Origin: Saccoglossus kowalevskii
Lineage: Eukaryota; Hemichordata; Enteropneusta; Harrimaniidae
Direction of reading: 5' to 3'
DNA length: 23,383 nucleotides
Assembly: GCF_000003605.2 (NCBI RefSeq)
Contig: NW_003126198.1
Span: forward strand, 1-23,383
In this document: positions 1 through 10,912 of the stretch, piece after piece
Position numbering within the stretch: the first letter of the stretch is position 1
Layout: each line of letters begins with the position of its first letter
Position numbers and translations under genes: made by a program
Notes under the pieces: generated by a model
What the model saw: only the letters and a program-made list of their open reading frames with translations
Databases searched by the model: none
Told to the model about the DNA's origin: nothing

Positions 1-269
1 CAAGGAAACCCAAGTAGGTTATATCCAATTCATAGATTAGAGGTCGTATATAGGTCAAATAAAAGTCAAAGGTCGTTCATATAGTTTGGTACTATGTAGA
101 TTTACAAGGCACATTAAGGTAGTATAACAGACATAGGTGTATATCCGCCAGATTATTGCAGAGACAGGAAAGCGTCTAAGTAACAGACTTGAAATGCACG
201 GGAACGATTCAAGTACACAGGATGGTTGTTATAGCATTTTGTTCATGTAGCACGTTTCCAATAAATGGT
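1..269. other. Left flank outside the clear array, no gene seen
   Basis: This stretch is AT-rich and has no long open frame, RNA gene or recognisable mobile-element sequence. Three AGGTC(G/A) words lie close together at 41-46, 52-57 and 70-75, but nothing around them supports a binding site. An AATAAA hexamer at 260-265 is not attached to any gene. Short pieces resemble the repeat unit (9-28, 176-186 and 210-234), so the flank may include very old array remnants. That is a weak visual match, discussed in the findings. Confidence 0.75.
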
Positions 270-352
270 GCCAATGTCAGTGCGCCATGATGCAACCCGT
301 TGATGATAGTTACTGGTGCCCGTACCAACGCTTCCCAACATTGGTTGTTGTT
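270..352 (+). repeat. Decayed edge copies of the 48-bp unit
   Basis: Positions 270-317 are exactly 48 bp long and in phase with the repeat. By hand count they match the majority unit at 31 of 48 positions without gaps. The match is best at the two ends (GCCAATG at the start, TGGT at the end) and worst in the middle. Positions 318-352 look like a second decayed copy shortened to 35 bp; the stretch ending GGTTGTTGTT resembles GGTTGATATT of the unit. The first regular copy starts at 353 and still carries ACC instead of GCC at its third codon. A gradient from decayed to uniform copies is typical of the edge of a tandem array, where exchange between copies no longer homogenises them. Confidence 0.8.
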
Positions 353-736
353 GCCAATACCACTGTGCCAAGTAATAGCTTACTGACGGTTGATATTGGT
401 GCCAATGCCACTGTGCCAAGTAACAGCCTACTGACGGTTGATATTGGTGCCAATGCCACTGTGCCAAGTAATAGCCTACTGACGGTTGATATTGGTGCCA
501 ATGCCACTGTGCTAAGTAATAGCCTACTGACGGTTGATATTGATGCCAATGCCACTGTGCCAAGTAACAGCCTACTGACGGTTGATATTGGTGCCAATGC
601 CACTGTGCCAAGTAATAGCCTACTGACGGTTGATATTGGTGCCAATGCCACTGTGCTAAGTATTAGCCTACTGACGGTTGATATTGGTGCCAATGCCACT
701 GTGCCAAGTAATAGCCTACTGACGGTTGATATTGGT

Positions 737-2896
737 GCCAATGCCACTGTGCCAAGTAATAGCCTACTGACGGTTGATATTGGTGCCAATGCCACTGTGC
801 CAAGTAACAGCCTACTGACGGTTGATATTGGTGCCAATGCCACTGTGCCAAGTAACAGCTTACTGATGGTTGATATTGGTGCCAATGCCACTGTGCCAAG
901 TAATAGCCTACTGACGGTTGATATTGGTGCCAATGCCACTGTGCTAAGTAATAGCCTACTGACGGTTGATATTGGTGCCAATGCCACTGTGCCAAGTAAC
1001 AGCCTACTGACGGTTGATATTGGTGCCAATGCCACTGTGCCAAGTAACAGCTTACTGATGGTTGATATTGGTGCCAATGCCACTGTGCCAAGTAATAGCC
1101 TACTGACGGTTGATATTGGTGCCAATGCCACTGTGCCAAGTAACAGCCTACTGATGGTTTATATTGGTGCCAATGCCACTGTGCCAGGTAATAGCCTACT
1201 GACGGTTGATATTGGTGCCAATGCCACTGTGCCAAGTAATAGCCTACTGACGGTTGATATTGGTGCCAATGCCACTGTGCCAAGTAACAGCCTACTGACG
1301 GTTGATATTGGTGCCAATGCCACTGTGCCAAGTAACAGCTTACTGATGGTTGATATTGGTGCCAATGCCACTGTGCCAAGTAATAGCCTACTGACGGTTG
1401 ATATTGGTGCCAATGCCACTGTGCCAAGTAACAGCTTACTGACGGTTGATATTGGTGCCAATGCCACTGTGCCAAGTAATAGCCTACTGACGGTTGATAT
1501 TGGTGCCAATGCCACTGTGCCAAGTAATAGCCTACTGACGGTTGATATTGGTGCCAATGCCACTGTGCCAAGTAATAGCCTACTGACGGTTGATATTGGT
1601 GCCAATGCCACTGTGCCAAGTAATAGCCTACTGACGGTTGATATTGGTGCCAATGCCACTGTGCCAAGTAACAGCCTACTGACGGTTGATATTGGTGCCA
1701 ATGCCACTGTGCCAAGTAATAGCCTACTGACGGTTGATATTGGTGCCAATGCCACTGTGCCAAGTAATAGCCTACTGACGGTTGATATTGGTGCCAATGC
1801 CACTGTGCCAAGTAATAGCCTACTGACGGTTGATATTGGTGCCAATGCCACTGTGCCAAGTAACAGCCTACTGACGGTTGATATTGGTGCCAATGCCACT
1901 GTGCCAAGTAACAGCCTACTGACGGTTGATATTGGTGTCAATGCCACTGTGCCAAGTAATAGCCTACTGACGGTTGATATTGGTGCCAATGCCACTGTGC
2001 TAAGTATTAGCCTACTGACGGTTGATATTGGTGCCAATGCCACTGTGCCAAGTAATAGCCTACTGACGGTTGATATTGGTGCCAATGCCACTGTGCCAAG
2101 TAACAGCCTACTGACGGTTGATATTGGTGCCAATGCCACTGTGCCAAGTAACAGCTTACTGATGGTTGATATTGGTGCCAATGCCTCTGTGCCAAGTAAT
2201 AGCCTACTGACGGTTGATATTGGTGCCAATGCCACTGTGCTAAGTAATAGCCTACTGACGGTTGATATTGGTGCCAATGCCACTGTGCCAAGTAACAGCC
2301 TACTGACGGTTGATATTGGTGCCAATGCCACTGTGCCAAGTAACAGCTTACTGATGGTTGATATTGGTGCCAATGCCACTGTGCCAAGTAATAGCCTACT
2401 GACGGTTGATATTGGTGCCAATGCCACTGTGCCAAGTAACAGCCTACTGACATTTGATATTGGTGCCAATGCCACTGTGCCAGGTAATAGCCTACTGACG
2501 GTTGATATTGGTGCCAATGCCACTGTGCCAAGTAATAGCCTACTGACGGTTGATATTGGTGCCAATGCCACTGTGCCAAGTAACAGCCTACTGACGGTTG
2601 ATATTGGTGCCAATGCCACTGTGCCAAGTAACAGCTTACTGATGGTTGATATTGGTGCCAATGCCACTGTGCCAAGTAATAGCCTACTGACGGTTGATAT
2701 TGGTGCCAATGCCACTGTGCCAAGTAACAGCTTACTGACGGTTGATATTGGTGCCAATGCCACTGTGCCAAGTAATAGCCTACTGACGGTTGATATTGGT
2801 GCCAATGCCACTGTGCCAAGTAATAGCCTACTGACGGTTGATATTGGTGCCAATGCCACTGTGCCAAGTAATAGCCTACTGACGGTTGATATTGGT
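737..2896 (+). repeat. Higher-order repeat, 27-unit (1296-bp) period, first pair
   Basis: The order of unit variants at 737-1600 is repeated at 2033-2896, an offset of 1296 bp or 27 units, over 18 units. Shared markers in order are AAC/TTA/ATG units, a CTA-type unit (929 and 2225), a CCAGGT unit (1169 and 2465), and an AAC/TTA/ACG unit (1409 and 2705). Private differences include ATG plus TAT in the unit at 1121 against ACA plus TTT in its partner at 2417, and TCT for ACT in the unit at 2177. The variant GCTAAGTATTAG sits just before both blocks, but 28 units apart, so one unit was gained or lost there. Confidence 0.8.
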
Positions 2897-2944
2897 GCCA
2901 ATGCCACTGTGCCAAGTAACAGCCTACTGACGGTTGATATTGGT

Positions 2945-3808
2945 GCCAATGCCACTGTGCCAAGTAACAGCTTACTGATGGTTGATATTGGTGCCAATGC
3001 CACTGTGCCAAGTAATAGCCTACTGACGGTTGATATTGGTGCCAATGCCACTGTGCCAAGTAACAGCCTACTGACGGTTGATATTGGTGCCAATGCCACT
3101 GTGCCAAGTAATAGCCTACTGACGGTTGATATTGGTGCCAATGCCACTGTGCCAAGTAATAGCCTACTGACGGTTGATATTGGTGCCAATGCCACTGTGC
3201 CAAGTAACAGCCTACTGACGGTTGATATTGGTGCCAATGCCACTGTGCCAAGTAACAGCTTACTGATGGTTGATATTGGTGCCAATGCCACTGTGCCAAG
3301 TAATAGCCTACTGACGGTTGATATTGGTGCCAATGCCACTGTGCCAAGTAACAGCTTACTGACGGTTGATATTGGTGCCAATGCCACTGTGCCAAGTAAT
3401 AGCCTACTGACGGTTGATATTGGTGCCAATGCCACTGTGCCAAGTAATAGCCTACTGACGGTTGATATTGGTGCCAATGCCACTGTGCCAAGTAACAGCC
3501 TACTGACGGTTGATATTGGTGCCAATGCCACTGTGCCAAGTAACAGCTTACTGATGGTTGATATTGGTGCCAATGCCACTGTGCCAAGTAATAGCCTACT
3601 GACGGTTGATATTGGTGCCAATGCCACTGTGCCAAGTAACAGCTTACTGACGGTTGATATTGGTGCCAATGCCACTGTGCCAAGTAATAGCCTACTGACG
3701 GTTGATATTGGTGCCAATGCCACTGTGCCAAGTAATAGCCTACTGACGGTTGATATTGGTGCCAATGCCACTGTGCCAAGTAACAGCCTACTGACGGTTG
3801 ATATTGGT
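2945..3808 (+). repeat. Higher-order repeat, three 6-unit (288-bp) blocks
   Basis: Three consecutive 288-bp blocks start at 2945, 3233 and 3521. Each has the same order: AAC/TTA/ATG unit, AAT unit, AAC unit, two AAT units, AAC/CTA unit. The blocks at 3233 and 3521 look identical on reading. The first differs by CTA instead of TTA in its third unit. A 7-unit relative precedes them at 2609-2944, and a fourth block begins at 3809 before the order changes. The same 6-unit order returns at 12449-12736, followed by a near copy at 12737-13024. Confidence 0.85.
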
Positions 3809-4144
3809 GCCAATGCCACTGTGCCAAGTAACAGCTTACTGATGGTTGATATTGGTGCCAATGCCACTGTGCCAAGTAATAGCCTACTGACGGTTGATAT
3901 TGGTGCCAATGCCACTGTGCCAAGTAACAGCTTACTGATGGTTGATATTGGTGCCAATGCCACTGTGCCAAGTAATAGCCTACTGACGGTTGATATTGGT
4001 GCCAATGCCACTGTGCCAAGTAATAGCCTACTGACGGTTGATATTGGTGCCAATGCCACTGTGCCAAGTAATAGCCTACTGACGGTTGATATTGGTGCCA
4101 ATGCCACTGTGCCAAGTAATAGCCTACTGACGGTTGATATTGGT

Positions 4145-4768
4145 GCCAATGCCACTGTGCCAAGTAACAGCCTACTGACGGTTGATATTGGTGCCAATGC
4201 CACTGTGCCAAGTAATAGCCTACTGACGGTTGATATTGGTGCCAATGCCACTGTGCCAAGTAATAGCCTACTGACGGTTGATATTGGTGCCAATGCCACT
4301 GTGCCAAGTAATAGCCTACTGACGGTTGATATTGGTGCCAATGCCACTGTGCCAAGTAACAGCCTACTGACGGTTGATATTGGTGCCACTACCACTGTGC
4401 CAAGTAACAGCCTACTGACGGTTGATATTGGTACCAATGCCACTGTGTCAAGTAATAGCCTACTGACGGTTGATATTGGTGCTAATGCCACTGTGCCAAG
4501 TAACAGCCTACTGACGGTTGATATTGGTACCAATGCCACTGTGTCAAGTAATAGCCTACTGACGGTTGATATTGGTGCCAATGCCACTGTGCCAAGTAAT
4601 AGCCTACTGACGGTTGATATTGGTGCCAATGCCACTGTGCCAAGTAATAGCCTACTGACGGTTGATATTGGTGCCAATGCCACTGTGCCAAGTAACAGCC
4701 TACTGACGGTTGATATTGGTGCCAATGCCACTGTGCCAAGTAACAGCCTACTGACGGTTAATATTGGT
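4145..4768 (+). repeat. 13-unit block with GGTACC and Ser-type units, copy 1
   Basis: The block contains, in order, a GCCACTACC unit (4385), a unit starting ACC with TCA (4433), a unit with GCT (4481), a second ACC/TCA unit (4529), and a unit where GTTGAT has become GTTAAT (4721). The same order of 13 units is found at 9617-10240. Immediately downstream the array becomes rich in ACC-, TCA- and CTA-type units (about 4817-5700), including the unit with TAA at 4832-4834. Confidence 0.8.
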
Positions 4769-6784
4769 GCCAATGCCACTGTGCCAAGTAATAGCCTACT
4801 GACGGTTGATATTGGTGCCAATGCCACTGTGTAAAGTAATAGCCTACTGACGGTTGATATTGGTACCAATGCCACTGTGTCAAGTAATAGCCTACTGACG
4901 GTTGATATTGGTGCCAATGCAACTGTGCCAAGTAATAGCCTACTGACGGTTGATATTGGTACCAATGCCACTGTGCTAAGTAATAGCCTACTGACGGTTG
5001 ATATTGGTGCCAATGCCACTGTGTCAAGTAATAGCCTACTGACGGTTGATATTGGTGCCAATGCCACTGTGCCAAGTAATAGCCTACTGACGGTTGATAT
5101 TGGTACCAATGCCACTGTGTCAAGTAATAGCCTACTGACGGTTGATATTGGTGCCAATGCAACTGTGCCAAGTAATAGCCTACTGACGGTTGATATTGGT
5201 ACCAATGCCACTGTGCTAAGTAATAGCCTACTGACGGTTGATATTGGTACCAATGCCACTGTGTCAAGTAATGGCCTACTGACGGTTGATATTGGTGCCA
5301 ATGCAACTGTGCCAAGTAATAGCCTACTGACGGTTGATATTGGTGCCAATGTCACTGTGCTAAGTAATAGCCTACTGACGGTTGATATTGGTGCCAATGC
5401 CACTGTGCCAAGTAATAGCCTACTGACGGTTGATATTGGTGCCAATGCCACTGTGTCAAGTAATAGCCTACTGACGGTTGATATTGGTGCCAATGCCACT
5501 GTGCTAAGTAATAGCCTACTGACGGTTGATATTGGTGCCAATGCCACTGTGCTAAGGAATAGCCTACTGACGGTTGATATTGGTGCCAATGCCACTGTGC
5601 TAAGTAATAGCCTAATGACGGTTGATATTGGTGCCAATGCCACTGTGCTAAGTAATAGCCTACTGACGGTTGATATTGGTGCCAATGCCACTGTGCCACG
5701 TAATAGCCTACTGACGGTTGATATTGGTGCCAATGCCACTGTGCCAAGTAATAGCCTACTGACGGTTGATATTGGTGCCAATGCCACTGTGCCAAGTAAT
5801 AGCCTACTGACGGTTGATATTGGTGCCAATGCCACTGTGCCAAGTAATAGCCTACTGACGGTTGATATTGGTGCCAATGCAACTGTGCCAAGTAATAGCC
5901 TACTGACGGTTGATATTGGTGCCAATGCCACTGTGCCAAGTAACAGTCTACTGACGGTTGATATTGGTGCCAATGCAACTGTGCCAAGTAATAGCCTACT
6001 GACGGTTGATATTGGTGCCAATGCCACTGTGCCAAGTAACAGCCTACTGACGGTTGATATTGGTGCCAATGCCACTGTGCCAAGTAACAGCTTACTGATG
6101 GTTGATATTGGTGCCAATGCCACTGTGCCAAGTAATAGCCTACTGACGGTTGATATTGGTGCCAATGCCACTGTGCCAAGTAACAGCCTACTGACGGTTG
6201 ATATTGGTGCCAATGCCACTGTGCCAGGTAATAGCCTACTGACGGTTGATATTGGTGCCAATGCCACTGTGCCAAGTAATAGCCTACTGACGGTTGATAT
6301 TGGTGCCAATGCCACTGTGCCAAGTAACAGCCTACTGACGGTTGATATTGGTGCCAATGCCACTGTGCCAAGTAACAGCCTACTGACGGTTGATATTGGT
6401 GCCAATGCCACTGTGCCAAGTAATAGCCTACTGACGGTTGATATTGGTGCCAATGCCACTGTGCCAAGTAATAGCCTACTGACGGTTGATATTGGTGCCA
6501 ATGCCACTGTGCCAAGTAATAGCCTACTGACGGTTGATATTGGTGCCAATGCCACTGTGCCAAGTAACAGCCTACTGACGGTTGATATTGGTGCCAATGC
6601 CACTGTGCCAAGTAACAGCCTACTGACGGTTGATATTGGTGCCAATGCCACTGTGCCAAGTAATAGCTTACTGACGGTTGATATTGGTGCCAATGCCACT
6701 GTGCCAAGTAATAGCCTACTGACGGTTGATATTGGTGCCAATGCCACTGTGCCAAGTAATAGCCTACTGACGGTTGATATTGGT

Positions 6785-7408
6785 GCCAATGCCACTGTGC
6801 CAAGTAATAGCCTACTGACGGTTGATATTGGTGCCAATGCCACTGTGCCAAGTAATAGCCTACTGACGGTTGATATTGGTGCCAATGCCACTGTGCCAAG
6901 TAATAGCCTACTGACGGTTGATATTGGTGCCAATGCCACTGTGCCAAGTAACAGCCTACTGACGGTTGATATTGGTGCCACTACCACTGTGCCAAGTAAC
7001 AGCCTACTGACGGTTGATATTGGTACCAATGCCACTGTGTCAAGTAATAGCCTACTGACGGTTGATATTGGTGCTAATGCCACTGTGCCAAGTAACAGCC
7101 TACTGACGGTTGATATTGGTACCAATGCCACTGTGTCAAGTAATAGCCTACTGACGGTTGATATTGGTGCCAATGCCACTGTGCCAAGTAATAGCCTACT
7201 GACGGTTGATATTGGTGCCAATGCCACTGTGCCAAGTAATAGCCTACTGACGGTTGATATTGGTGCCAATGCCACTGTGCCAAGTAACAGCCTACTGACG
7301 GTTGATATTGGTGCCAATGCCACTGTGCCAAGTAACAGCCTACTGACGGTTAATATTGGTGCCAATGCCACTGTGTCAAGTAATAGCCTACTGATGGTTG
7401 ATATTGGT
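6785..7408 (+). repeat. 13-unit block with GGTACC and Ser-type units, copy 2
   Basis: This copy repeats the marker order of the 4145-4768 block: the GCCACTACC unit is at 6977, ACC/TCA units at 7025 and 7121, the GCT unit between them, and the GTTAAT unit at 7313, followed by a TCA/ATG unit at 7361. It is 2880 bp (60 units) before the copy at 9665-10288 and agrees with it unit by unit across this stretch. It joins directly into the 27-unit period to its right. Confidence 0.8.
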
Positions 7409-9616
7409 GCCAATGCAACTGTGCCAAGTAATAGCCTACTGACGGTTGATATTGGTGTCAATGCCACTGTGCCAAGTAACAGCCTACTGACGGTTGATAT
7501 TGGTGCCAATGCCACTGTGCTAAGTATTAGCCTACTGACGGTTGATATTGGTGCCAATGCCACTGTGCCAAGTAATAGCCTACTGACGGTTGATATTGGT
7601 GCCAATGCCACTGTGCCAAGTAACAGCCTACTGACGGTTGATATTGGTGCCAATGCCACTGTGCCAAGTAACAGCTTACTGATGGTTGATATTGGTGCCA
7701 ATGCCTCTGTGCCAAGTAATAGCCTACTGACGGTTGATATTGGTGCCAATGCCACTGTGCTAAGTAATAGCCTACTGACGGTTGATATTGGTGCCAATGC
7801 CACTGTGACAAGTAACAGCCTACTGACGGTTGATATTGGTGCCAATGCCACTGTGCCAAGTAACAGCTTACTGATGGTTGATATTGGTGCCAATGCCACT
7901 GTGCCAAGTAATAGCCTACTGACGGTTGATATTGGTGCCAATGCCACTGTGCCAAGTAACAGCCTACTGACGGTTGATATTGGTGCCAATGCCACTGTGC
8001 CAGGTAATAGCCTACTGACGGTTGATATTGGTGCCAATGCCACTGTGCCAAGTAATAGCCTACTGACGGTTGATATTGGTGCCAATGCCACTGTGCCAAG
8101 TAACAGCCTACTGACGGTTGATATTGGTGCCAATGCCACTGTGCCAAGTAACAGCTTACTGATGGTTGATATTGGTGCCAATGCCACTGTGCCAAGTAAT
8201 AGCCTACTGACGGTTGATATTGGTGCCAATGCCACTGTGCCAAGTAACAGCTTACTGACGGTTGATATTGGTGCCAATGCCACTGTGCCAAGTAATAGCC
8301 TACTGACGGTTGATATTGGTGCCAATGCCACTGTGCCAAGTAATAGCCTACTGACGGTTGATATTGGTGCCAATGCCACTGTGCCAAGTAATAGCCTACT
8401 GACGGTTGATATTGGTGCCAATGCCACTGTGCCAAGTAACAGCCTACTGACGGTTGATATTGGTGCCAATGCCACTGTGCCAAGTAACAGCTTACTGATG
8501 GTTGATATTGGTGCCAATGCCACTGTGCCAAGTAATAGCCTACTGACGGTTGATATTGGTGCCAATGCCACTGTGCCAAGTAACAGCCTACTGACGGTTG
8601 ATATTGGTGCCAATGCCACTGTGCCAAGTAACAGCCTACTGACGGTTAATATTGGTGCCAATGCCACTGTGTCAAGTAATAGCCTACTGATGGTTGATAT
8701 TGGTGCCAATGCAACTGTGCCAAGTAATAGCCTACTGACGGTTGATATTGGTGTCAATGCCACTGTGCCAAGTAACAGCCTACTGACGGTTGATATTGGT
8801 GCCAATGCCACTGTGCTAAGTATTAGCCTACTGACGGTTGATATTGGTGCCAATGCCACTGTGCCAAGTAATAGCCTACTGACGGTTGATATTGGTGCCA
8901 ATGCCACTGTGCCAAGTAATAGCCTACTGACGGTTGATATTGGTGCCAATGCCACTGTGCCAAGTAACAGCTTACTGATGGTTGATATTGGTGCCAATGC
9001 CTCTGTGCCAAGTAATAGCCTACTGACGGTTGATATTGGTGCCAATGCCACTGTGCTAAGTAATAGCCTACTGACGGTTGATATTGGTGCCAATGCCACT
9101 GTGACAAGTAACAGCCTACTGACGGTTGATATTGGTGCCAATGCCACTGTGCCAAGTAACAGCTTACTGATGGTTGATATTGGTGCCAATGCCACTGTGC
9201 CAAGTAATAGCCTACTGACGGTTGATATTGGTGCCAATGCCACTGTGCCAAGTAACAGCCTACTGACGGTTGATATTGGTGCCAATGCCACTGTGCCAGG
9301 TAATAGCCTACTGACGGTTGATATTGGTGCCAATGCCACTGTGCCAAGTAATAGCCTACTGACGGTTGATATTGGTGCCAATGCCACTGTGCCAAGTAAC
9401 AGCCTACTGACGGTTGATATTGGTGCCAATGCCACTGTGCCAAGTAACAGCTTACTGATGGTTGATATTGGTGCCAATGCCACTGTGCCAAGTAATAGCC
9501 TACTGACGGTTGATATTGGTGCCAATGCCACTGTGCCAAGTAACAGCTTACTGACGGTTGATATTGGTGCCAATGCCACTGTGCCAAGTAATAGCCTACT
9601 GACGGTTGATATTGGT
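7217..9616 (+). repeat. Higher-order repeat, tandem pair with 27-unit (1296-bp) period
   Basis: Positions 7217-8320 and 8513-9616 carry the same order of 23 unit variants, exactly 1296 bp apart. Markers shared by both copies are the GTTAAT unit (7313, 8609), TCA/ATG (7361, 8657), GTC start (7457, 8753), GCTAAGTATTAG (7519, 8815), TCT (7697, 8993), GTGACA (7805, 9101) and CCAGGT (7985, 9281). GTGACA occurs nowhere else that I found, so this pair is a young duplication. One clear difference is an AAT unit at 8897 where copy 1 has AAC at 7601. Confidence 0.88.
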
Positions 9617-10288
9617 GCCAATGCCACTGTGCCAAGTAACAGCCTACTGACGGTTGATATTGGTGCCAATGCCACTGTGCCAAGTAATAGCCTACTGACG
9701 GTTGATATTGGTGCCAATGCCACTGTGCCAAGTAATAGCCTACTGACGGTTGATATTGGTGCCAATGCCACTGTGCCAAGTAATAGCCTACTGACGGTTG
9801 ATATTGGTGCCAATGCCACTGTGCCAAGTAACAGCCTACTGACGGTTGATATTGGTGCCACTACCACTGTGCCAAGTAACAGCCTACTGACGGTTGATAT
9901 TGGTACCAATGCCACTGTGTCAAGTAATAGCCTACTGACGGTTGATATTGGTGCTAATGCCACTGTGCCAAGTAACAGCCTACTGACGGTTGATATTGGT
10001 ACCAATGCCACTGTGTCAAGTAATAGCCTACTGACGGTTGATATTGGTGCCAATGCCACTGTGCCAAGTAATAGCCTACTGACGGTTGATATTGGTGCCA
10101 ATGCCACTGTGCCAAGTAATAGCCTACTGACGGTTGATATTGGTGCCAATGCCACTGTGCCAAGTAACAGCCTACTGACGGTTGATATTGGTGCCAATGC
10201 CACTGTGCCAAGTAACAGCCTACTGACGGTTAATATTGGTGCCAATGCCACTGTGTCAAGTAATAGCCTACTGATGGTTGATATTGGT
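9617..10288 (+). repeat. 13-unit block with GGTACC and Ser-type units, copy 3
   Basis: The GCCACTACC unit is at 9857, ACC/TCA units at 9905 and 10001, the GTTAAT unit at 10193 and the TCA/ATG unit at 10241. Up to 9616 the sequence follows the 27-unit period; from 9617 it instead follows the order seen at 4145. Position 9616/9617 is therefore a switch between two higher-order blocks. A shorter relative lies at about 16914-17300, where one unit has GTG for GTT near 16951. Confidence 0.8.
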
Positions 10289-10912
10289 GCCAATGCCACT
10301 GTGCCAAGTAATAGCCTACTGACGGTTGATATTGGTGCCAATGCCACTGTGCCAAGTAACAGCCTACTGACGGTTGATATTGGTGCCAATGCCACTGTGC
10401 CAAGTAACAGCCTACTGACGGTTAATATTGGTGCCAATGCCACTGTGTCAAGTAATAGCCTACTGACGGTTGATATTGGTGCCAATGCCACTGTGCCAAG
10501 TAATAGCCTACTGACGGTTGATATTGGTACCAATGCCACTGTGTCAAGTAATAGCCTACTGACGGTTGATATTGGTGCCAATGCAACTGTGCCAAGTAAT
10601 AGCCTACTGACGGTTGATATTGGTACCAATGCCACTGTGCTAAGTAATAGCCTACTGACGGTTGATATTGGTACCAATGCCACTGTGTCAAGTAATAGCC
10701 TACTGACGGTTGATATTGGTGCCAATGCCACTGTGCCAAGTAATAGCCTACTGACGGTTGATATTGGTGCCAATGCCACTGTGCCAAGTAATAGCCTACT
10801 GACGGTTGATATTGGTGCCAATGTCACTGTGCTAAGTAATAGCCTACTGACGGTTGATATTGGTGCCAATGCCACTGTGCCAAGTAATAGCCTACTGACG
10901 GTTGATATTGGT

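Larger units (their letters stand above)
663..6947 (-). other. Second minus-strand open register, broken by inherited stops, not a gene
   Basis: A third register reads the Trp/His/Tyr-rich unit LAQWHWHQYQPSVGYY on the minus strand. It is cut into pieces in this stretch (663-1907, 2007-4355, 4482-4739, 4758-5315, 5352-6947) and the same happens across the rest of the array. One repeated break comes from the unit variant GCTAAGTATTAG, which gives TAA in this register at 655-666, 1999-2010, 7519-7530 and 8815-8826. That stop-bearing variant has been copied along with larger blocks, which argues that no selection keeps this frame open. Confidence 0.85.

Noticed and set aside
41-75. Cluster of three AGGTC(A/G) nuclear-receptor half-sites
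   Set aside because: The spacing and orientation match no standard element well, and no promoter or gene is nearby. Three such words in AT-rich flank can occur by chance.
260-265. AATAAA polyadenylation signal
   Set aside because: It is a lone hexamer in AT-rich sequence with no gene ending near it.
287-4834. Bacterial giant adhesin gene
   Set aside because: There is no signal peptide, anchor or unique head domain. The open register is broken by a TAA and, further on, by several frameshifts, and no ribosome binding site is evident before the ATG at 287.
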